A stretch of DNA of 47,441 bases from Rhizobium sp. ASV20 (GTDB lineage: Bacteria; Pseudomonadota; Alphaproteobacteria; Rhizobiales; Rhizobiaceae). Location of the stretch: contig NZ_JAELTU010000041.1 in the NCBI RefSeq assembly GCF_016429015.1, forward strand, positions 1 to 47,441. Direction: 5' to 3'. A program made the translations under genes and the position numbers. The notes beneath the pieces are model-generated. The model saw only the letters and a list, made by a program, of their open reading frames with translations, was not told the DNA's origin and did not search any database. Shown here piece by piece: positions 17,770 to 27,622 of the stretch; the first letter of the stretch is position 1; each line of letters begins with the position of its first letter.

Positions 17770-18009
17770 TCAAACGAATTGCGAAGTTCTACGTCGATAT
17801 GGAATGTTTGCTCCCATCTGCCCCAACGTTTTATAGAATTGCCGTGTCATGGCAACATCGTAAGCGGTCGGTCCGATATTGGAGGCGGCATTGGCCGATG
17901 TGGCGAGATCGCCCGACAGCGTGTCGCCATTGCCCGACCGATGCATCTCCTCCTCAGACTCCAGCCAGACCAGAATGCGGTCGAGATCGGATTGCTCGGC
18001 TTTGACGAA
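17770..18009 (-). pseudogene. Protein-like open frame without a usable start codon
   Basis: Minus-strand frame from 18009 to a TGA at 17772-17770 reads KAEQSDLDRILVWLESEEEM, later GDLATSANAASNIGPTAYDV and AMTRQFYKTLGQMGANIPYR. This looks like a real small protein. The only upstream ATG (18015) is followed directly by TAA (18012), so translation from it is blocked; the next ATG would lose 25 residues. Either the gene is broken at codon 2 or it uses a non-standard start. It ends 31 bp before the AT-hook gene, suggesting a former two-gene operon. No family recognised. The stretch from here to traR (18010-18353) shows nothing else. Confidence 0.4.
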
Positions 18010-18353
18010 TTACATGGCTTTCCCAGGCCTGGTGGCCGTCGAACGAACCTCGAAAGTCTATCATATCCACACGTTAACAAGTAGATGACCGTCGAAATGG
18101 TCATGTTCGTCTGTTATTGGGTTGCTGCTCGCCGTCATCGCCCCCAGGTGCCGGTGACGGCCCTGTCACCGCCGACGCCACGCGGTAGTGACGGGGCTAG
18201 TGCTCATTGTCGACGTTCAATCAGCCGCACCGCCGGACCTTTCAAAGTGGTGATCAACGATAGAGCCATATATGAAGGATCAAGTTGCGGTTTCCGCGTC
18301 CTTTGCCGGCGTGGGGTCGGGGAGGTTCGCCACTTCTCCCCGCGGCACTCACG

Positions 18354-19055
18354 TCATATCAGCCCGAACTCCTTGGCAAGTGCAGTTGCCTGGGGAAGCG
18401 TGGCTGCTCCGAGCGCTCGTTTCGCATTGCGCAGAAAGAAAGCGACGTTCGAATATTTAAAGTCTTCGATGGTGGCGATAGCACGCATGCTTTTGCCCTC
18501 GGACGACCAGCGAAGGCAGGTCAGTTCATCGGCTCGCAGCCGAATGGGCGTATGATTGGTGGGTTTGATCCCGACCAGTTCGACGCGGGAATGGACGTGG
18601 CAGGCGGCGGCGGCTGCGAGCACCGGATCAAGGCTTTGAGCGTCGCCGGAATCGGCTCGGCTCGACGCGAAGGTCAGCATGGCCATTCGGGCAAATCCGA
18701 ACTTTATCGGGATTGTTATCCCGGAGCGTATGCCGAATTCCGCCGCTTCGCCAAAAAAGGCTCGGCGATCCTTGTTCTGCCTTCTCGTTGATGCATTTGA
18801 CCATGAGAAGGCCTCTTGCCCACTTCGGGCGCTGAGAATGACGGGATCGATACGCGCATAGGATCTCTCGAAATATCGATCCTGCCACTCTTCCGGATAG
18901 GTCGAGATCGCCTTTTCGGTTTCTCCCTGCAAACTCAGATAGGCATAGTGGTCGAAGCCCGCCTGATTGGTGATCCTCTGAAGCGTTTCCTTGATCGCAA
19001 TTTCATTGTGCGCAAGGGAGATCTGTTCGGTCAGTCGCAACAGCCATCGGTTCAA
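18354..19055 (-). CDS. traR: LuxR-family quorum-sensing activator TraR
   Basis: I place the start at TTG 19055 because it follows ACAGGAG at 8 bp and gives 233 residues. With that start the signal-binding residues fall at W57, Y61, D70 and W85, the same numbering as in A. tumefaciens TraR. The upstream ATG (19100) would add 15 residues. The autoinducer-binding domain covers residues 1-165 (FGIRSGITIPI is typical) and a LuxR HTH follows from about 175 (ELTCLRWSSEGKSMRAIA). TraR binds the N-acyl-homoserine lactone made by TraI and activates tra/trb promoters at tra boxes. It lies 165 bp after trbI, in the same direction. Confidence 0.92.
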   Translation of the reverse strand: MNRWLLRLTEQISLAHNEIAIKETLQRITNQAGFDHYAYLSLQGETEKAISTYPEEWQDRYFERSYARIDPVILSARSGQEAFSWSNASTRRQNKDRRAFFGEAAEFGIRSGITIPIKFGFARMAMLTFASSRADSGDAQSLDPVLAAAAACHVHSRVELVGIKPTNHTPIRLRADELTCLRWSSEGKSMRAIATIEDFKYSNVAFFLRNAKRALGAATLPQATALAKEFGLI

Positions 19056-19219
19056 TTGGAACTCTCCTGTGAGTGAATGGGATGAATGTAGCCTCGGCAT
19101 GGCAGCCGAAGAGCCATTCGGCGGCTTGATCGCACGACGAGTATGTTAAACATCACTCAATCAGCATATTGCACCTTAGTCTGACGGGGCTATGTCACAA
19201 GATTACGCAGCGTTGCTCT

Positions 19220-20509
19220 TTACTGGGCATAGGTCCCCGGGAAGACGATGTCCTGATCGACAAGGACGTTGAACTCGTAGCCAGGGCGAATGTGAAGGGT
19301 CGGTTGAACGTTGAGGTTCTTGGAAATCGTTTGCTCCGCAACACGTCCAAAACTTTCAGCAAAGTTTCGCCTGGCCGCATCCGAGGCATTCTCCCGCCCT
19401 CCGCGCGTCGAGCCGTCCGGCATGGACATATCGATCCCGGTTCCGATAAGGGCGACGAGCGCCGCCGAACCAAAGGTCCGCCAGAGATGACGGTCGACCT
19501 CGTCGTTAAAGCCGCCATAGCCTTCGGCCTCGGCGCCCGCCATTCCCCCGATCTGCAGGGTTGATCCGTTCGGAAATATCAGGTCGGTCCAGACAACGAG
19601 GACACGCTCCTGTCCGAAGGATACTTTCGAATCATAGCGCCCGAACAGTTTTGCACCCTGGGGGATTAGAAGCCTGCGGCCCGTTGCGCTGTCAAAGACG
19701 TTCTGCCGGACCTGGGCCGTGATGCGGCCGGGAAGGTCCGAGTTGAGGCCAGTGATCATCGTCGCCGGAATGACCGAGCCGCGCTTGAGCTCGAAGAGCG
19801 AGATCTGGCGGACGAGCTGGTTCGGCAGATAGCCGAGCGCCCTGATATCCTGATTGAAGAAACCCTCCTTGGCCGCCTGGCCGTTCGGATCGATAGTCTG
19901 CCCGGCAAGCCCCGATTTCAATGCGGCTGAATAAAGGTCCGAAATTCCGTTCGAGGGTGCTGCCGCGTCGTGCTTGTCGGTTGCCGTTGCCGCAGACTTG
20001 CCGGCGGCTGCAATCTCCACCTTCAAGGGGGAATCAAGCGCGGTCGAATGCGCCTGCAGCCGCGCCATCCTCTGACGTTGGGCCTCACGCAGATATTGCT
20101 CTTCCTGTTCCCGCCTCAACCGAGCCTTCCATTCCGCCTCGCTCTCAAGCCTTGGCTGCCTCGGCTCTTCCTCGGGGCGGCGGCCCTCACCGGTTGGCGG
20201 GAGCCTGTCGCTGGTCCGTTCGGGTGCAGGTGTTGGCTGGAACGGTTCGCGCTCAGCCGTATCGCCGATAATCCCATTGGCAATTCCACGTTTGAGCTGG
20301 TCGGCAAAGGTGGTCGCGGGTGCATCATTGGCTCCGTCGATGGGGTCGCCGCGATTAAATGAGAACCCGCGCCAGGACAGGCCAATGACGATGACGCCGA
20401 GAACCAGAACAATCGCTAGGATCGCTATAGCGATCGGCAGGCGGTTGAGGCGGCGCATTTCGGCCTGACCCTGGCCAGGTTCGGCGGGAGAGAGCTGGAG
20501 GGGCTGCAT
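19220..20509 (-). CDS. trbI: Conjugal transfer protein TrbI (VirB10)
   Basis: 429 residues. One N-terminal membrane segment (about 25-45, IAIAILAIVLVLGVIVIGLS), a long Pro/Glu/Arg-rich periplasmic linker (80-150), then the VirB10 beta-barrel domain with GSVIPATMITGLNSDLPG and RLLIPQGAKLFGRYDS. TrbI spans both membranes and forms the energised core of the channel. Last gene of traI-trbB...I. RBS GGGAGAA precedes the ATG. Confidence 0.95.
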   Translation of the reverse strand: MQPLQLSPAEPGQGQAEMRRLNRLPIAIAILAIVLVLGVIVIGLSWRGFSFNRGDPIDGANDAPATTFADQLKRGIANGIIGDTAEREPFQPTPAPERTSDRLPPTGEGRRPEEEPRQPRLESEAEWKARLRREQEEQYLREAQRQRMARLQAHSTALDSPLKVEIAAAGKSAATATDKHDAAAPSNGISDLYSAALKSGLAGQTIDPNGQAAKEGFFNQDIRALGYLPNQLVRQISLFELKRGSVIPATMITGLNSDLPGRITAQVRQNVFDSATGRRLLIPQGAKLFGRYDSKVSFGQERVLVVWTDLIFPNGSTLQIGGMAGAEAEGYGGFNDEVDRHLWRTFGSAALVALIGTGIDMSMPDGSTRGGRENASDAARRNFAESFGRVAEQTISKNLNVQPTLHIRPGYEFNVLVDQDIVFPGTYAQ

Positions 20510-20523
20510 CCGGATTGTTCTCC

Positions 20524-20961
20524 CTAATTACGGCGCAGCACCGACAGGGGGCTTGCCGGTTCGGCACCTGCTGTCGTCAGCCGGTATGTCCGGCCAAGCG
20601 CAATCGATGGTGTCCAAAGCCGCGCGAGGACCTGGCCGTCCACTTCATCGATCGACCATCCAAGCCTTACCGGCTTTGCCGCCTTCGGATCCTTCTGGTT
20701 CGAGACGACCGAAAAACCCCAGCCCTTCAGCGCGGCTTCGAGGGCCGTGGCGATCTCCGTCGGTCCATCGTCCAGCATCACGACCGTCTTGCCGGCGCCT
20801 CCGATCTGCTCTGCGAGCCGAGCGGCCATGTCGCCGGCAATGGCGCTTGCCGCCCGCCCAGTGACTGCCTTCGTCTCCGGGCTTGCAATAGATCCATCTG
20901 TGGAGGTTTGGCAGCCTGACAAAAGGACGGAGAAGAACAACGGGAGTAGTGTTCTCCACAT
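20524..20961 (-). CDS. trbH: Conjugal transfer lipoprotein TrbH
   Basis: 145 residues with a lipoprotein signal: MWRTLLPLFFSVLLSGC, lipobox LSGC, cysteine 17. The rest fits TrbH, an outer-membrane-associated lipoprotein with a VirB7-like place in the core complex. Starts 3 bp after the trbG stop and ends 14 bp before trbI. Confidence 0.88.
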   Translation of the reverse strand: MWRTLLPLFFSVLLSGCQTSTDGSIASPETKAVTGRAASAIAGDMAARLAEQIGGAGKTVVMLDDGPTEIATALEAALKGWGFSVVSNQKDPKAAKPVRLGWSIDEVDGQVLARLWTPSIALGRTYRLTTAGAEPASPLSVLRRN

Positions 20962-20964
20962 GGG

Positions 20965-21777
20965 TCACCCTCCCCGCCGGATGGTGACCTTCTGCTGATG
21001 CCAGCCTACACCGGAGACGAGGATTGCCTTGTCCACGACATAGTCGACGATCATCATACTGTTCTTCATGCGATAGTTGACGATGCGGTTCTGGCCGCCC
21101 GAGACGATGAACAGCACCGGTGCATCCTTTCCGGAGATTGAGTCCGGAAACTGGATGTAGGTCTTCGCCCCATCCGAATAGACCCGCTTCGGCCGCCACG
21201 ACGCATCGCCGCTGACCGAATAGGAAAAACTCAGCCGTTCGGGTGCCGACCCGGGCAATCCCCCTGCGTCGAGGCGCGCATTGATGTCGGCAAGCTTCGT
21301 CCGGGCGTCTTCGGGATATTCGAAGGCGACCCGGGCCATGTACTGGCTTGGATGGGACTTTAGCTGAACATGATAGGTCCGCCTCGATGTCGTCACCACC
21401 ATCGAGGTGACGAGACCGGGCTCTGCGGGCTTGACGATCAGATGGATCGCCTGGCCGCCGACAGCGCCGGACGTGGCGGGTTCGACCTTCCAGCGGACGG
21501 TGTCGCCGACGAGGACGTCGCGAACGATTTCGCCGCCTTGAAGCTCGATGTCGCAGACCTGCAGTGGCGAGCAGACGACGGACGGCTGCGTCTGTCCAAA
21601 CAGGAAGATGACTTTGCCGTCCGCGCCTTTCGTGACAATGCCCGTCCCGCCTCTCCAGGACCTGGATATCGCCGTCCCCTTGGCTTCATCGACCGTCATA
21701 CTCTGCGCCGCGGCGCTGTGCGTTCCGGCAATTGCAATCATGCAGCCGGCGGCCGCAAAAAGTTCGATGATACGCAT
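20965..21777 (-). CDS. trbG: Conjugal transfer protein TrbG (VirB9)
   Basis: 270 residues with a cleavable signal peptide ([20 protein letters not shown]...AAAQS). The VirB9/CagX domain is visible in [20 protein letters not shown] and [12 protein letters not shown], and in the C-terminal beta sandwich ([20 protein letters not shown]). It is a periplasmic/outer-membrane core component that partners TrbI and TrbH. Confidence 0.94.
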   Translation of the reverse strand: MRIIELFAAAGCMIAIAGTHSAAAQSMTVDEAKGTAISRSWRGGTGIVTKGADGKVIFLFGQTQPSVVCSPLQVCDIELQGGEIVRDVLVGDTVRWKVEPATSGAVGGQAIHLIVKPAEPGLVTSMVVTTSRRTYHVQLKSHPSQYMARVAFEYPEDARTKLADINARLDAGGLPGSAPERLSFSYSVSGDASWRPKRVYSDGAKTYIQFPDSISGKDAPVLFIVSGGQNRIVNYRMKNSMMIVDYVVDKAILVSGVGWHQQKVTIRRGG

Positions 21778-21795
21778 TGAAGGTGCTCCCTACCC

Positions 21796-22458
21796 CTAAA
21801 GCTGCGCGGTCCAGTCGAAGTCGCGGACGTAGAGACCGATCGGGTTGAGCCGGATGGTGGCCTCGTCCTGCGGTGCGGTCATTGCAACCGTGGCGATGCC
21901 GCGAAAGCGGCGTGTGCCGGTTTCCTTGCCGCGGCGGTCGCGCTCATATTCCGTCCAGTCGATCTGGTAGGTGCGATTGGAAAGGGCGACGATGTTGTTG
22001 ACCTCGATCGCGACCGTTGCCGATTTCGCCTTCTCGAAAGGAGAATTACCGCGAAACCACGCATTGACCTTCTCCGTTGATGGGTCGGAGGTGCGAAGAA
22101 GCGCATAGGTTCTGTCGATATATTGTTTCTGAACGACCGCGTCGGGCGTGATCGAACGGAAGCTTGCGACGAAGTTGCCGAGTGTCGCACGCACGACCCT
22201 GAGATCCGCATATTCGATTTGCTCGGGAAAGCCTGCTGTCACCATGCTGCCGAGCTTGTCGACCTCGACGATGTAGGGGACAAGCTTGACCTGCGTACTC
22301 ACGGACAAGGCATAGCCAAAGCCGATCGTTGCCATCGACAGACCCAAAATGCCGATGATCCGCCAGGCAGTTGCGGCCCGGACATAGGATCCATACCGTT
22401 CCGTCCATTCCTGCCGCGCTGCAAGATAAGGGTTTTCCGGGGCGCGTTTGGTCGGCAT
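21796..22458 (-). CDS. trbF: Conjugal transfer protein TrbF (VirB8)
   Basis: 220 residues from ATG 22458 ([20 protein letters not shown]), after AAGGGAGAG. A single membrane anchor (about 35-55) is followed by a periplasmic VirB8 domain ([20 protein letters not shown]). VirB8 proteins nucleate channel assembly. An upstream in-frame methionine at 22482 overlaps trbL and is less likely. Confidence 0.93.
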   Translation of the reverse strand: MPTKRAPENPYLAARQEWTERYGSYVRAATAWRIIGILGLSMATIGFGYALSVSTQVKLVPYIVEVDKLGSMVTAGFPEQIEYADLRVVRATLGNFVASFRSITPDAVVQKQYIDRTYALLRTSDPSTEKVNAWFRGNSPFEKAKSATVAIEVNNIVALSNRTYQIDWTEYERDRRGKETGTRRFRGIATVAMTAPQDEATIRLNPIGLYVRDFDWTAQL

Positions 22459-22478
22459 GCGTCTCTCCCTTGACTTCG

Positions 22479-23660
22479 TCATGGCTTGTTGTTTCGCTCC
22501 GGTGGCGGCTTCTGCCCAGATTGATCGGTGCGGCTCTCATCGAGTTTGGCGTTTGCCAATCCGAGCAGCGAGCCCGCATAGGCGCCAGGAGAGCCGATCG
22601 CCTTCTCCTTGGCCGCCGAGGCCGAGGCAGTTGCGGCCGAAACGACGCCGGCACCGACGCCGCGAAGTGCGGCCCCAGCCACCGACGACCCGGAGGCGCG
22701 TGCTGCCTGCGCTGCCGCAAATCCCGCCCCCGCCGCACCGGTCGCTAGAAAGGCAGCACCTGCGGCAAACGACGCCGCCTGCGCCCCGGCCCCGATCGCT
22801 TCCATGCCTCCGCTCACCGATGCGCCCTGTACGACGCCCTGAACGATGTTCGGGACGTAGATGGCAATGATGAATACGACGACGGAAATTCCGGCGATCG
22901 CAAGTGTTGAAACGAACTGCTCGGATTCTGCCGTGGACGCCTGGGCAAGGCCAAGCAGCACCTCGGATCCGAGCTTGGCGATCATGACGAGCGCCATCAG
23001 CTTCATGCCGACGCTGAACGCATAGACCAGGTAGCGGATTGCAAAGTCCTTGGTGTAGGACGAGCCGCCGAGACCGAGCATGATCATGCCAGCGAGGAGG
23101 CCGACATACATCTCCGCCATCACGGAGACGAAGATCGCCGCAACCAGCGAAAAGCAGATGACGACGACGGCCATGGCAAGAACGGCGGCAATTGCAAGCG
23201 CATTGTCCTCGAATACGCCGAACTTGGCCTTCGTGGACATTTGCGAGGCAACGCGGATCCCGGCATCGAAGATCTCCGCCGGCGAGGCCGTTCCGCTGCC
23301 GGCGCCGATCTGGAACAGGCTGTCGACGACCGCGCGCGCAAACGTCGGTCCCTGATCGAGCACGAAGGCGAAGAAGCCGATAAACATGATGCGTCGGACG
23401 AGCTCGGCAAACCAGCTGTCGAGCGAGGCCGCCTGAATTGCCAGCCAAACGGCTGCGATCCCGACCTCAATCGCAGCCAGGATCCAGAAGAGCGATCGTG
23501 CCGCCTCAGAGACGGTCGTTTCCCACCCTTTCGTGGCAACAGAGATCTGGTTCTCAAGTTCGGTCAGCACCTGACCCTGCTGCGCCAGGAGAGGTTGGGC
23601 AAACAGAATAAACACAAGCGCCGCAACGGCGATCGTCTTTTCAAGGCTGCCCTTCTGCAT
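22479..23660 (-). CDS. trbL: Conjugal transfer protein TrbL (VirB6)
   Basis: 393 residues from ATG 23660 ([20 protein letters not shown]), which has AAGGAG 10 bp upstream; the longer frame to 23720 overlaps trbJ. A signal-like segment is followed by five to six membrane helices between 45 and 290, then an Ala/Gly-rich tail, as in VirB6/TrbL channel proteins. It follows trbJ directly: the trbK gene that normally sits here is absent. Confidence 0.93.
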   Translation of the reverse strand: MQKGSLEKTIAVAALVFILFAQPLLAQQGQVLTELENQISVATKGWETTVSEAARSLFWILAAIEVGIAAVWLAIQAASLDSWFAELVRRIMFIGFFAFVLDQGPTFARAVVDSLFQIGAGSGTASPAEIFDAGIRVASQMSTKAKFGVFEDNALAIAAVLAMAVVVICFSLVAAIFVSVMAEMYVGLLAGMIMLGLGGSSYTKDFAIRYLVYAFSVGMKLMALVMIAKLGSEVLLGLAQASTAESEQFVSTLAIAGISVVVFIIAIYVPNIVQGVVQGASVSGGMEAIGAGAQAASFAAGAAFLATGAAGAGFAAAQAARASGSSVAGAALRGVGAGVVSAATASASAAKEKAIGSPGAYAGSLLGLANAKLDESRTDQSGQKPPPERNNKP

Positions 23661-23716
23661 GGAGCTGCTCTCCTTGTTCTTTGATGCTCTGCGGCTGATT
23701 GTGACGGCGGCGGCGC

Positions 23717-24523
23717 TCATCGCCAGCGCGGCGCCATCTTCTGCCCCTGTGGGATGGGTCTGACTTCCGCATCGAAGAACCGCTCGCGCCGCGCCTGGGC
23801 GAGATCCCTGTCGGACCGCTCGGCCTGCATCCAGGTCCCCATCATCGTCATCTGTTGAGACACCAGGCCGCGAAGCTTCTGCATCTGGGTGACCTGTTGC
23901 GCTGCGATCTCATGACCGACCTGGAGCGCTTTCATCTGTCCGTCCGCTGTGTCGGACAGGGAGCGCAACGCACTCATCGTACTTTCTTCGCTGTCGAACT
24001 GGGCGGCCGTCAGCCCCGCCGCCCGCAACGACGCGGCGATCGTCTCGCGGTTGGTATCCGACCACGTCTGGTAATTCGACGAAAAGCTTGCCCCATCCGG
24101 AAGACCCGCCTTGAATTCGGCATAGCTCTTGAACCTTTGTCTGAGCACATCGTCGGAATTGCCCATCGAAAAGGAGATGCTCTCGCCCCGATTGACGAGA
24201 CGGCGGAGCCTGTCGAGATCCGCCTTGGCGTCGCCCCACATCCGATCGGGTAATCGCGCCGTGTTCTGCAGCATGTTCTGATAGATCTTCAGCTGGTTCT
24301 GGATCTGCTCAGCAAGCTGGGTGATTTGCGTCAGCTGGTTCGTCACCTGCTCGCCGGATTTGCCGACGAGCGCGACCAGCTCGGAATTGTTCAGCACTTG
24401 CGTCCATTCCGTTGCAGCACCGGTTGCGGTACCGGCGTTGGCTCCGCGCGACGTGCAAAGGATCAAACTTGTTGCCGCAAGCATGGTAAGTAGACTAGTG
24501 CGCATTGAACAATGCCGTCGCAT
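23717..24523 (-). CDS. trbJ: Conjugal transfer protein TrbJ (VirB5)
   Basis: 268 residues from ATG 24523, with AGGAGAGGGG upstream. A signal peptide (MRTSLLTMLAATSLILC...ANA) is followed by long helices rich in Gln/Leu (NQLTQITQLAEQIQNQLKIY), as in VirB5/TrbJ pilus-tip proteins. The start lies within the end of trbE (29-bp overlap). Confidence 0.92.
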   Translation of the reverse strand: MRRHCSMRTSLLTMLAATSLILCTSRGANAGTATGAATEWTQVLNNSELVALVGKSGEQVTNQLTQITQLAEQIQNQLKIYQNMLQNTARLPDRMWGDAKADLDRLRRLVNRGESISFSMGNSDDVLRQRFKSYAEFKAGLPDGASFSSNYQTWSDTNRETIAASLRAAGLTAAQFDSEESTMSALRSLSDTADGQMKALQVGHEIAAQQVTQMQKLRGLVSQQMTMMGTWMQAERSDRDLAQARRERFFDAEVRPIPQGQKMAPRWR

Positions 24524-26942
24524 GCTCAATTCCCCTCTCCTGGAGCCAGTGGACCGGCCAGTCATGGCCATGCTCTAAGTGCAACGCGCGCACGCGCTTG
24601 AGATCTGCCTTGCCGGCGGCGCCGACGAAGCTCAACGTCACGGGCCCGAGCGCCATATCGAAGAGGCGCCTGCCTTCCGGGGAGGTGACATAATATTCGC
24701 GCTTCGGGATCGCGCTTGCGACTATCTCGATCTGTCGCTCGTTGAACCCGATCCGCTCGTAGAATTCCCGTGTTCCCGGCTCTCTTGCGGCGCCATTCGG
24801 CAGGCAGATCTTCGTCGGACAGGATTCCTTCAGAACATCGACGATGCCGGAGCGTTCGGCATCCGAAATCGACTGTGTCGCAAGCACCACCGCGCAATTG
24901 GCCTTGCGCAGCACCTTCAGCCATTCGCGGACCTTGCTGCGGAAGACCGGGTGACCAAGCATCAACCAGGCCTCGTCGAGCAGGATCAGGCTCGGGGAGC
25001 CGTCGAGGCGCTTCTCGATACGGCGGAACAGATAGGTGAGCACCGGAACGAGATTGCGCTCGCCCATGTTCATCAACTCTTCGACCTCAAACGTCTGAAA
25101 GGCGCCAAGCGACAGCCCATCTTCCTCGGCATCGAGCAACTGACCCATTGGTCCGTCGACGGTATAGTGATGCAGTGCGTCCTTGATCTCGCGCATTTGC
25201 ACGCCGCTGACGAAATCGGACAGAGAGCGGCCGGCCGCCGACGCCATCAGACCGATCTGGCGGGAAATGGCATTGCGGTGATCGGGTGCCACCTGGACGC
25301 CCTGGAGGCCGATGAGCATCTCGATCCACTCCGTCGCCCATGCCCTGTCGCCTTCGGTCGCAAGCTCGAAGAGTGGGCAAAACGCCAAAGCCCTGTGGTG
25401 CTCGTTGCCAATCTCATAATGGTCGCCACCTGAAGCCAACGTCAGGGGTAGCAACGAGTTTCCCTTGTCGAAGGCGAAAATCTGGGCGTACTCGTAGCGC
25501 CGAAACTGCGCGGCAATGAGCGCCAGCAGCGTCGACTTGCCCGAACCGGTCGGTCCGAAAATCAGCGTGTGGCCGACGTCGTCGACATGGAGGTTGAGGC
25601 GAAAGGGCGTCGAGCCGCTCGCAACCTGCATCAATGGCGGAGAGTGTTCGGGGTAGAAGGGACAGGGTGCGTGTGGATTGCCTGACCAGACCGAGTTCAG
25701 CGGAACGAGATCGGCAAGATTGCTCGTATTGATCAGCGGCTCTCGCACATTGCTATACCAATTGCCCGGCAGACTGCCGAGATAGGCTTCGGTTGCATTG
25801 AGCGTCTCGATCCGCGCGCCAAAACCCTCCGCCTGGATAAGCCGTCGGACAGCCTCGGCCTTCTCCTGCAGCGCTTTCCGGTCTTGATCGAACAGCACGA
25901 CGACAGGAGTATAATAGCCATAGGCGACGAGTTGAGACGCGGCCTGCGCAATTGCATCCTCCGTCTCCACCACCATGGCCAAGGCGTCCTGGTCGATCGA
26001 TCGGCTTTGCGTCTGGAACAGCTGATCAAAGAAGGGCCTCACCTTCTGCTGCCATTTCTTGCGCGTCCGCTCCAGCTTCTGGCGGGCCTCCTCGGCATCG
26101 AGAAAGATAAAGCGCGATGACCAGCGATAGGAGAGCGACATGAGATCGAGACTACTCAGGATCCCGGGCCAGCTTTCGGCGGGCAAGCCATCGATCGCGA
26201 CGACGCCGAGATGACGGCTTTCCACCTTCGGCGTCAGTCCGTGCTCGAATTCGGCGGTTGCGACCCAATCGAGATACATGGGAATGTCGGGAAGCCGAAC
26301 GGGATGGTTCTCTCCCGTGATGCAGAAGCGGATGAACTGCAGGAGTTCGTCATAGTGACCTTTGCGTTCCCCTCCCCTCTCCGGGACCTCCTGCATTTGC
26401 ATGCGCCTGATCGAGAGCGTGCTGGCCAGATACTGCTCGATTTCGCGGATCGCATTGCCGAAGACGACGAGCATGGTGTCGGCATGGGACGCCTTCCGGC
26501 TCCCCTCGTCCTGATAGACATATTTCGACAGCGCAGCCTTCTTTGGCTCCGGTGCTCGGTAAGTCAATGTCAGTGCGTGCTTGCTTTCGAAGTGCCCGCG
26601 TTCACGTTCGAAATGCGACCTGCGTTCATCGTCGATGGCGCGCGTGACCGGATCGGGAAAGTGGGATTGGTCTCTCCCCGGATAGTCGAAGGTCGGAACT
26701 CGAATGGCCTCGACCTGGATCATCCAGCCGCTTCCAAGACGCGACAGAATGGCATTGATCTGACGCGACAGTTCATTGCGTTCGGAATTGGTCGCGCTTT
26801 CGGAATCGGGCCCCGCGAAATACCAGCCCGCCATCAGGCTTCCATCCTTCAAAAGGAGCACGCCACGATCGACGAGGCCGGCATAGGGGACGAGATCGGA
26901 GAAGGAGGGGCGCGTCGCCCGGAAGTACTTCAGAGAGACCAT
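24495..26942 (-). CDS. trbE: Conjugal transfer ATPase TrbE (VirB4)
   Basis: 815 residues. The N-terminal CagE/TrbE domain precedes a C-terminal ATPase with Walker A GPTGSGKST (463-471), Walker B SLILLDEAW near 645 and the ATQSISDAERSGI motif. VirB4 proteins power pilus assembly and substrate transfer at the inner membrane. AGAGGT precedes the start; trbD ends 10 bp upstream. Confidence 0.96.
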   Translation of the reverse strand: MVSLKYFRATRPSFSDLVPYAGLVDRGVLLLKDGSLMAGWYFAGPDSESATNSERNELSRQINAILSRLGSGWMIQVEAIRVPTFDYPGRDQSHFPDPVTRAIDDERRSHFERERGHFESKHALTLTYRAPEPKKAALSKYVYQDEGSRKASHADTMLVVFGNAIREIEQYLASTLSIRRMQMQEVPERGGERKGHYDELLQFIRFCITGENHPVRLPDIPMYLDWVATAEFEHGLTPKVESRHLGVVAIDGLPAESWPGILSSLDLMSLSYRWSSRFIFLDAEEARQKLERTRKKWQQKVRPFFDQLFQTQSRSIDQDALAMVVETEDAIAQAASQLVAYGYYTPVVVLFDQDRKALQEKAEAVRRLIQAEGFGARIETLNATEAYLGSLPGNWYSNVREPLINTSNLADLVPLNSVWSGNPHAPCPFYPEHSPPLMQVASGSTPFRLNLHVDDVGHTLIFGPTGSGKSTLLALIAAQFRRYEYAQIFAFDKGNSLLPLTLASGGDHYEIGNEHHRALAFCPLFELATEGDRAWATEWIEMLIGLQGVQVAPDHRNAISRQIGLMASAAGRSLSDFVSGVQMREIKDALHHYTVDGPMGQLLDAEEDGLSLGAFQTFEVEELMNMGERNLVPVLTYLFRRIEKRLDGSPSLILLDEAWLMLGHPVFRSKVREWLKVLRKANCAVVLATQSISDAERSGIVDVLKESCPTKICLPNGAAREPGTREFYERIGFNERQIEIVASAIPKREYYVTSPEGRRLFDMALGPVTLSFVGAAGKADLKRVRALHLEHGHDWPVHWLQERGIEHATALFNAH

Positions 26943-26951
26943 GCTTACCTC

Positions 26952-27251
26952 TTAATATCGGCGCCAGGGCGAGGACGTTGCCTTGTAGGTGCTTCTGTAG
27001 GAGACGTGGCGAAGATAGACGCGCCGCATAAGCGGGTCGGATTTGACCATCAGACGCAACAATCCGACTGCTGCCGACCAGAGGACCACCCCGAGCAGTG
27101 CGGAGTAGATGGTCAGCACCACGAAGATGAGAATGACGCAGGCGAGACCCGTGATCAGGACAAGCTCACGATCGGCCCCCATCAAGAGGTTGGGGCGAGA
27201 TAGTGCGCGATGGATACGATTGCGCCGAAGCTCGTGGACGGGCTCATGCAT
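26952..27251 (-). CDS. trbD: Conjugal transfer protein TrbD (VirB3)
   Basis: 99 residues from ATG 27251 ([20 protein letters not shown]), the usual TrbD length; the longer frame overlaps trbC. One broad hydrophobic region (about 28-66, [20 protein letters not shown]) fits a VirB3 inner-membrane protein. Overlaps the trbC end by 8 bp. Confidence 0.9.
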   Translation of the reverse strand: MHEPVHELRRNRIHRALSRPNLLMGADRELVLITGLACVILIFVVLTIYSALLGVVLWSAAVGLLRLMVKSDPLMRRVYLRHVSYRSTYKATSSPWRRY

Positions 27252-27621
27252 TGCCTCCCTCCTCTCCCCGCGAGGTGATGGGGAGGAGCCGACCGGTCTC
27301 GAGCCCGATCGATGCACCGGTTGCTCCAAACAGCCCGACGATCGTGGTCGCGCCGAGAAGAATGCCCGCAACCAGAACGACGTACATCAGCCGACGGGCG
27401 AAATCGTTGAGCTCGCCGCCAAAGATCAGCATGCCGCCTGCGATCGCGACCGCGGCCAGGGCAATATAGCCTGCCACTGGACCGGTAATCGATTGTTGGA
27501 TCTGTTCGAGCGGACCCTCCCAGGGAAGACTGCCGCGTGAGCTTGCCATCGCGTTTCGAGCAGACAGGCAAACCATTGCGATGACGAAAGGACTGAGCGT
27601 CAAAGCGGACTTAGGCTGCAT
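27244..27621 (-). CDS. trbC: Conjugal pilin TrbC (VirB2)
   Basis: 125 residues from ATG 27621, one base after the trbB stop. A long signal peptide ends near ARNAMASS, followed by two hydrophobic helices ([20 protein letters not shown], and the second starting [20 protein letters not shown]). This is the pilin pattern; TraF is expected to process it, possibly to a cyclic form as in RP4. Confidence 0.92.
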   Translation of the reverse strand: MQPKSALTLSPFVIAMVCLSARNAMASSRGSLPWEGPLEQIQQSITGPVAGYIALAAVAIAGGMLIFGGELNDFARRLMYVVLVAGILLGATTIVGLFGATGASIGLETGRLLPITSRGEEGGNA

Positions 27622-27622
27622 C

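Noticed and set aside
19094..19109. TCGGC-ATGGCA-GCCGA hairpin upstream of traR as an operator
   Set aside because: 5-bp arms only, no second copy, and it does not resemble the tra boxes.
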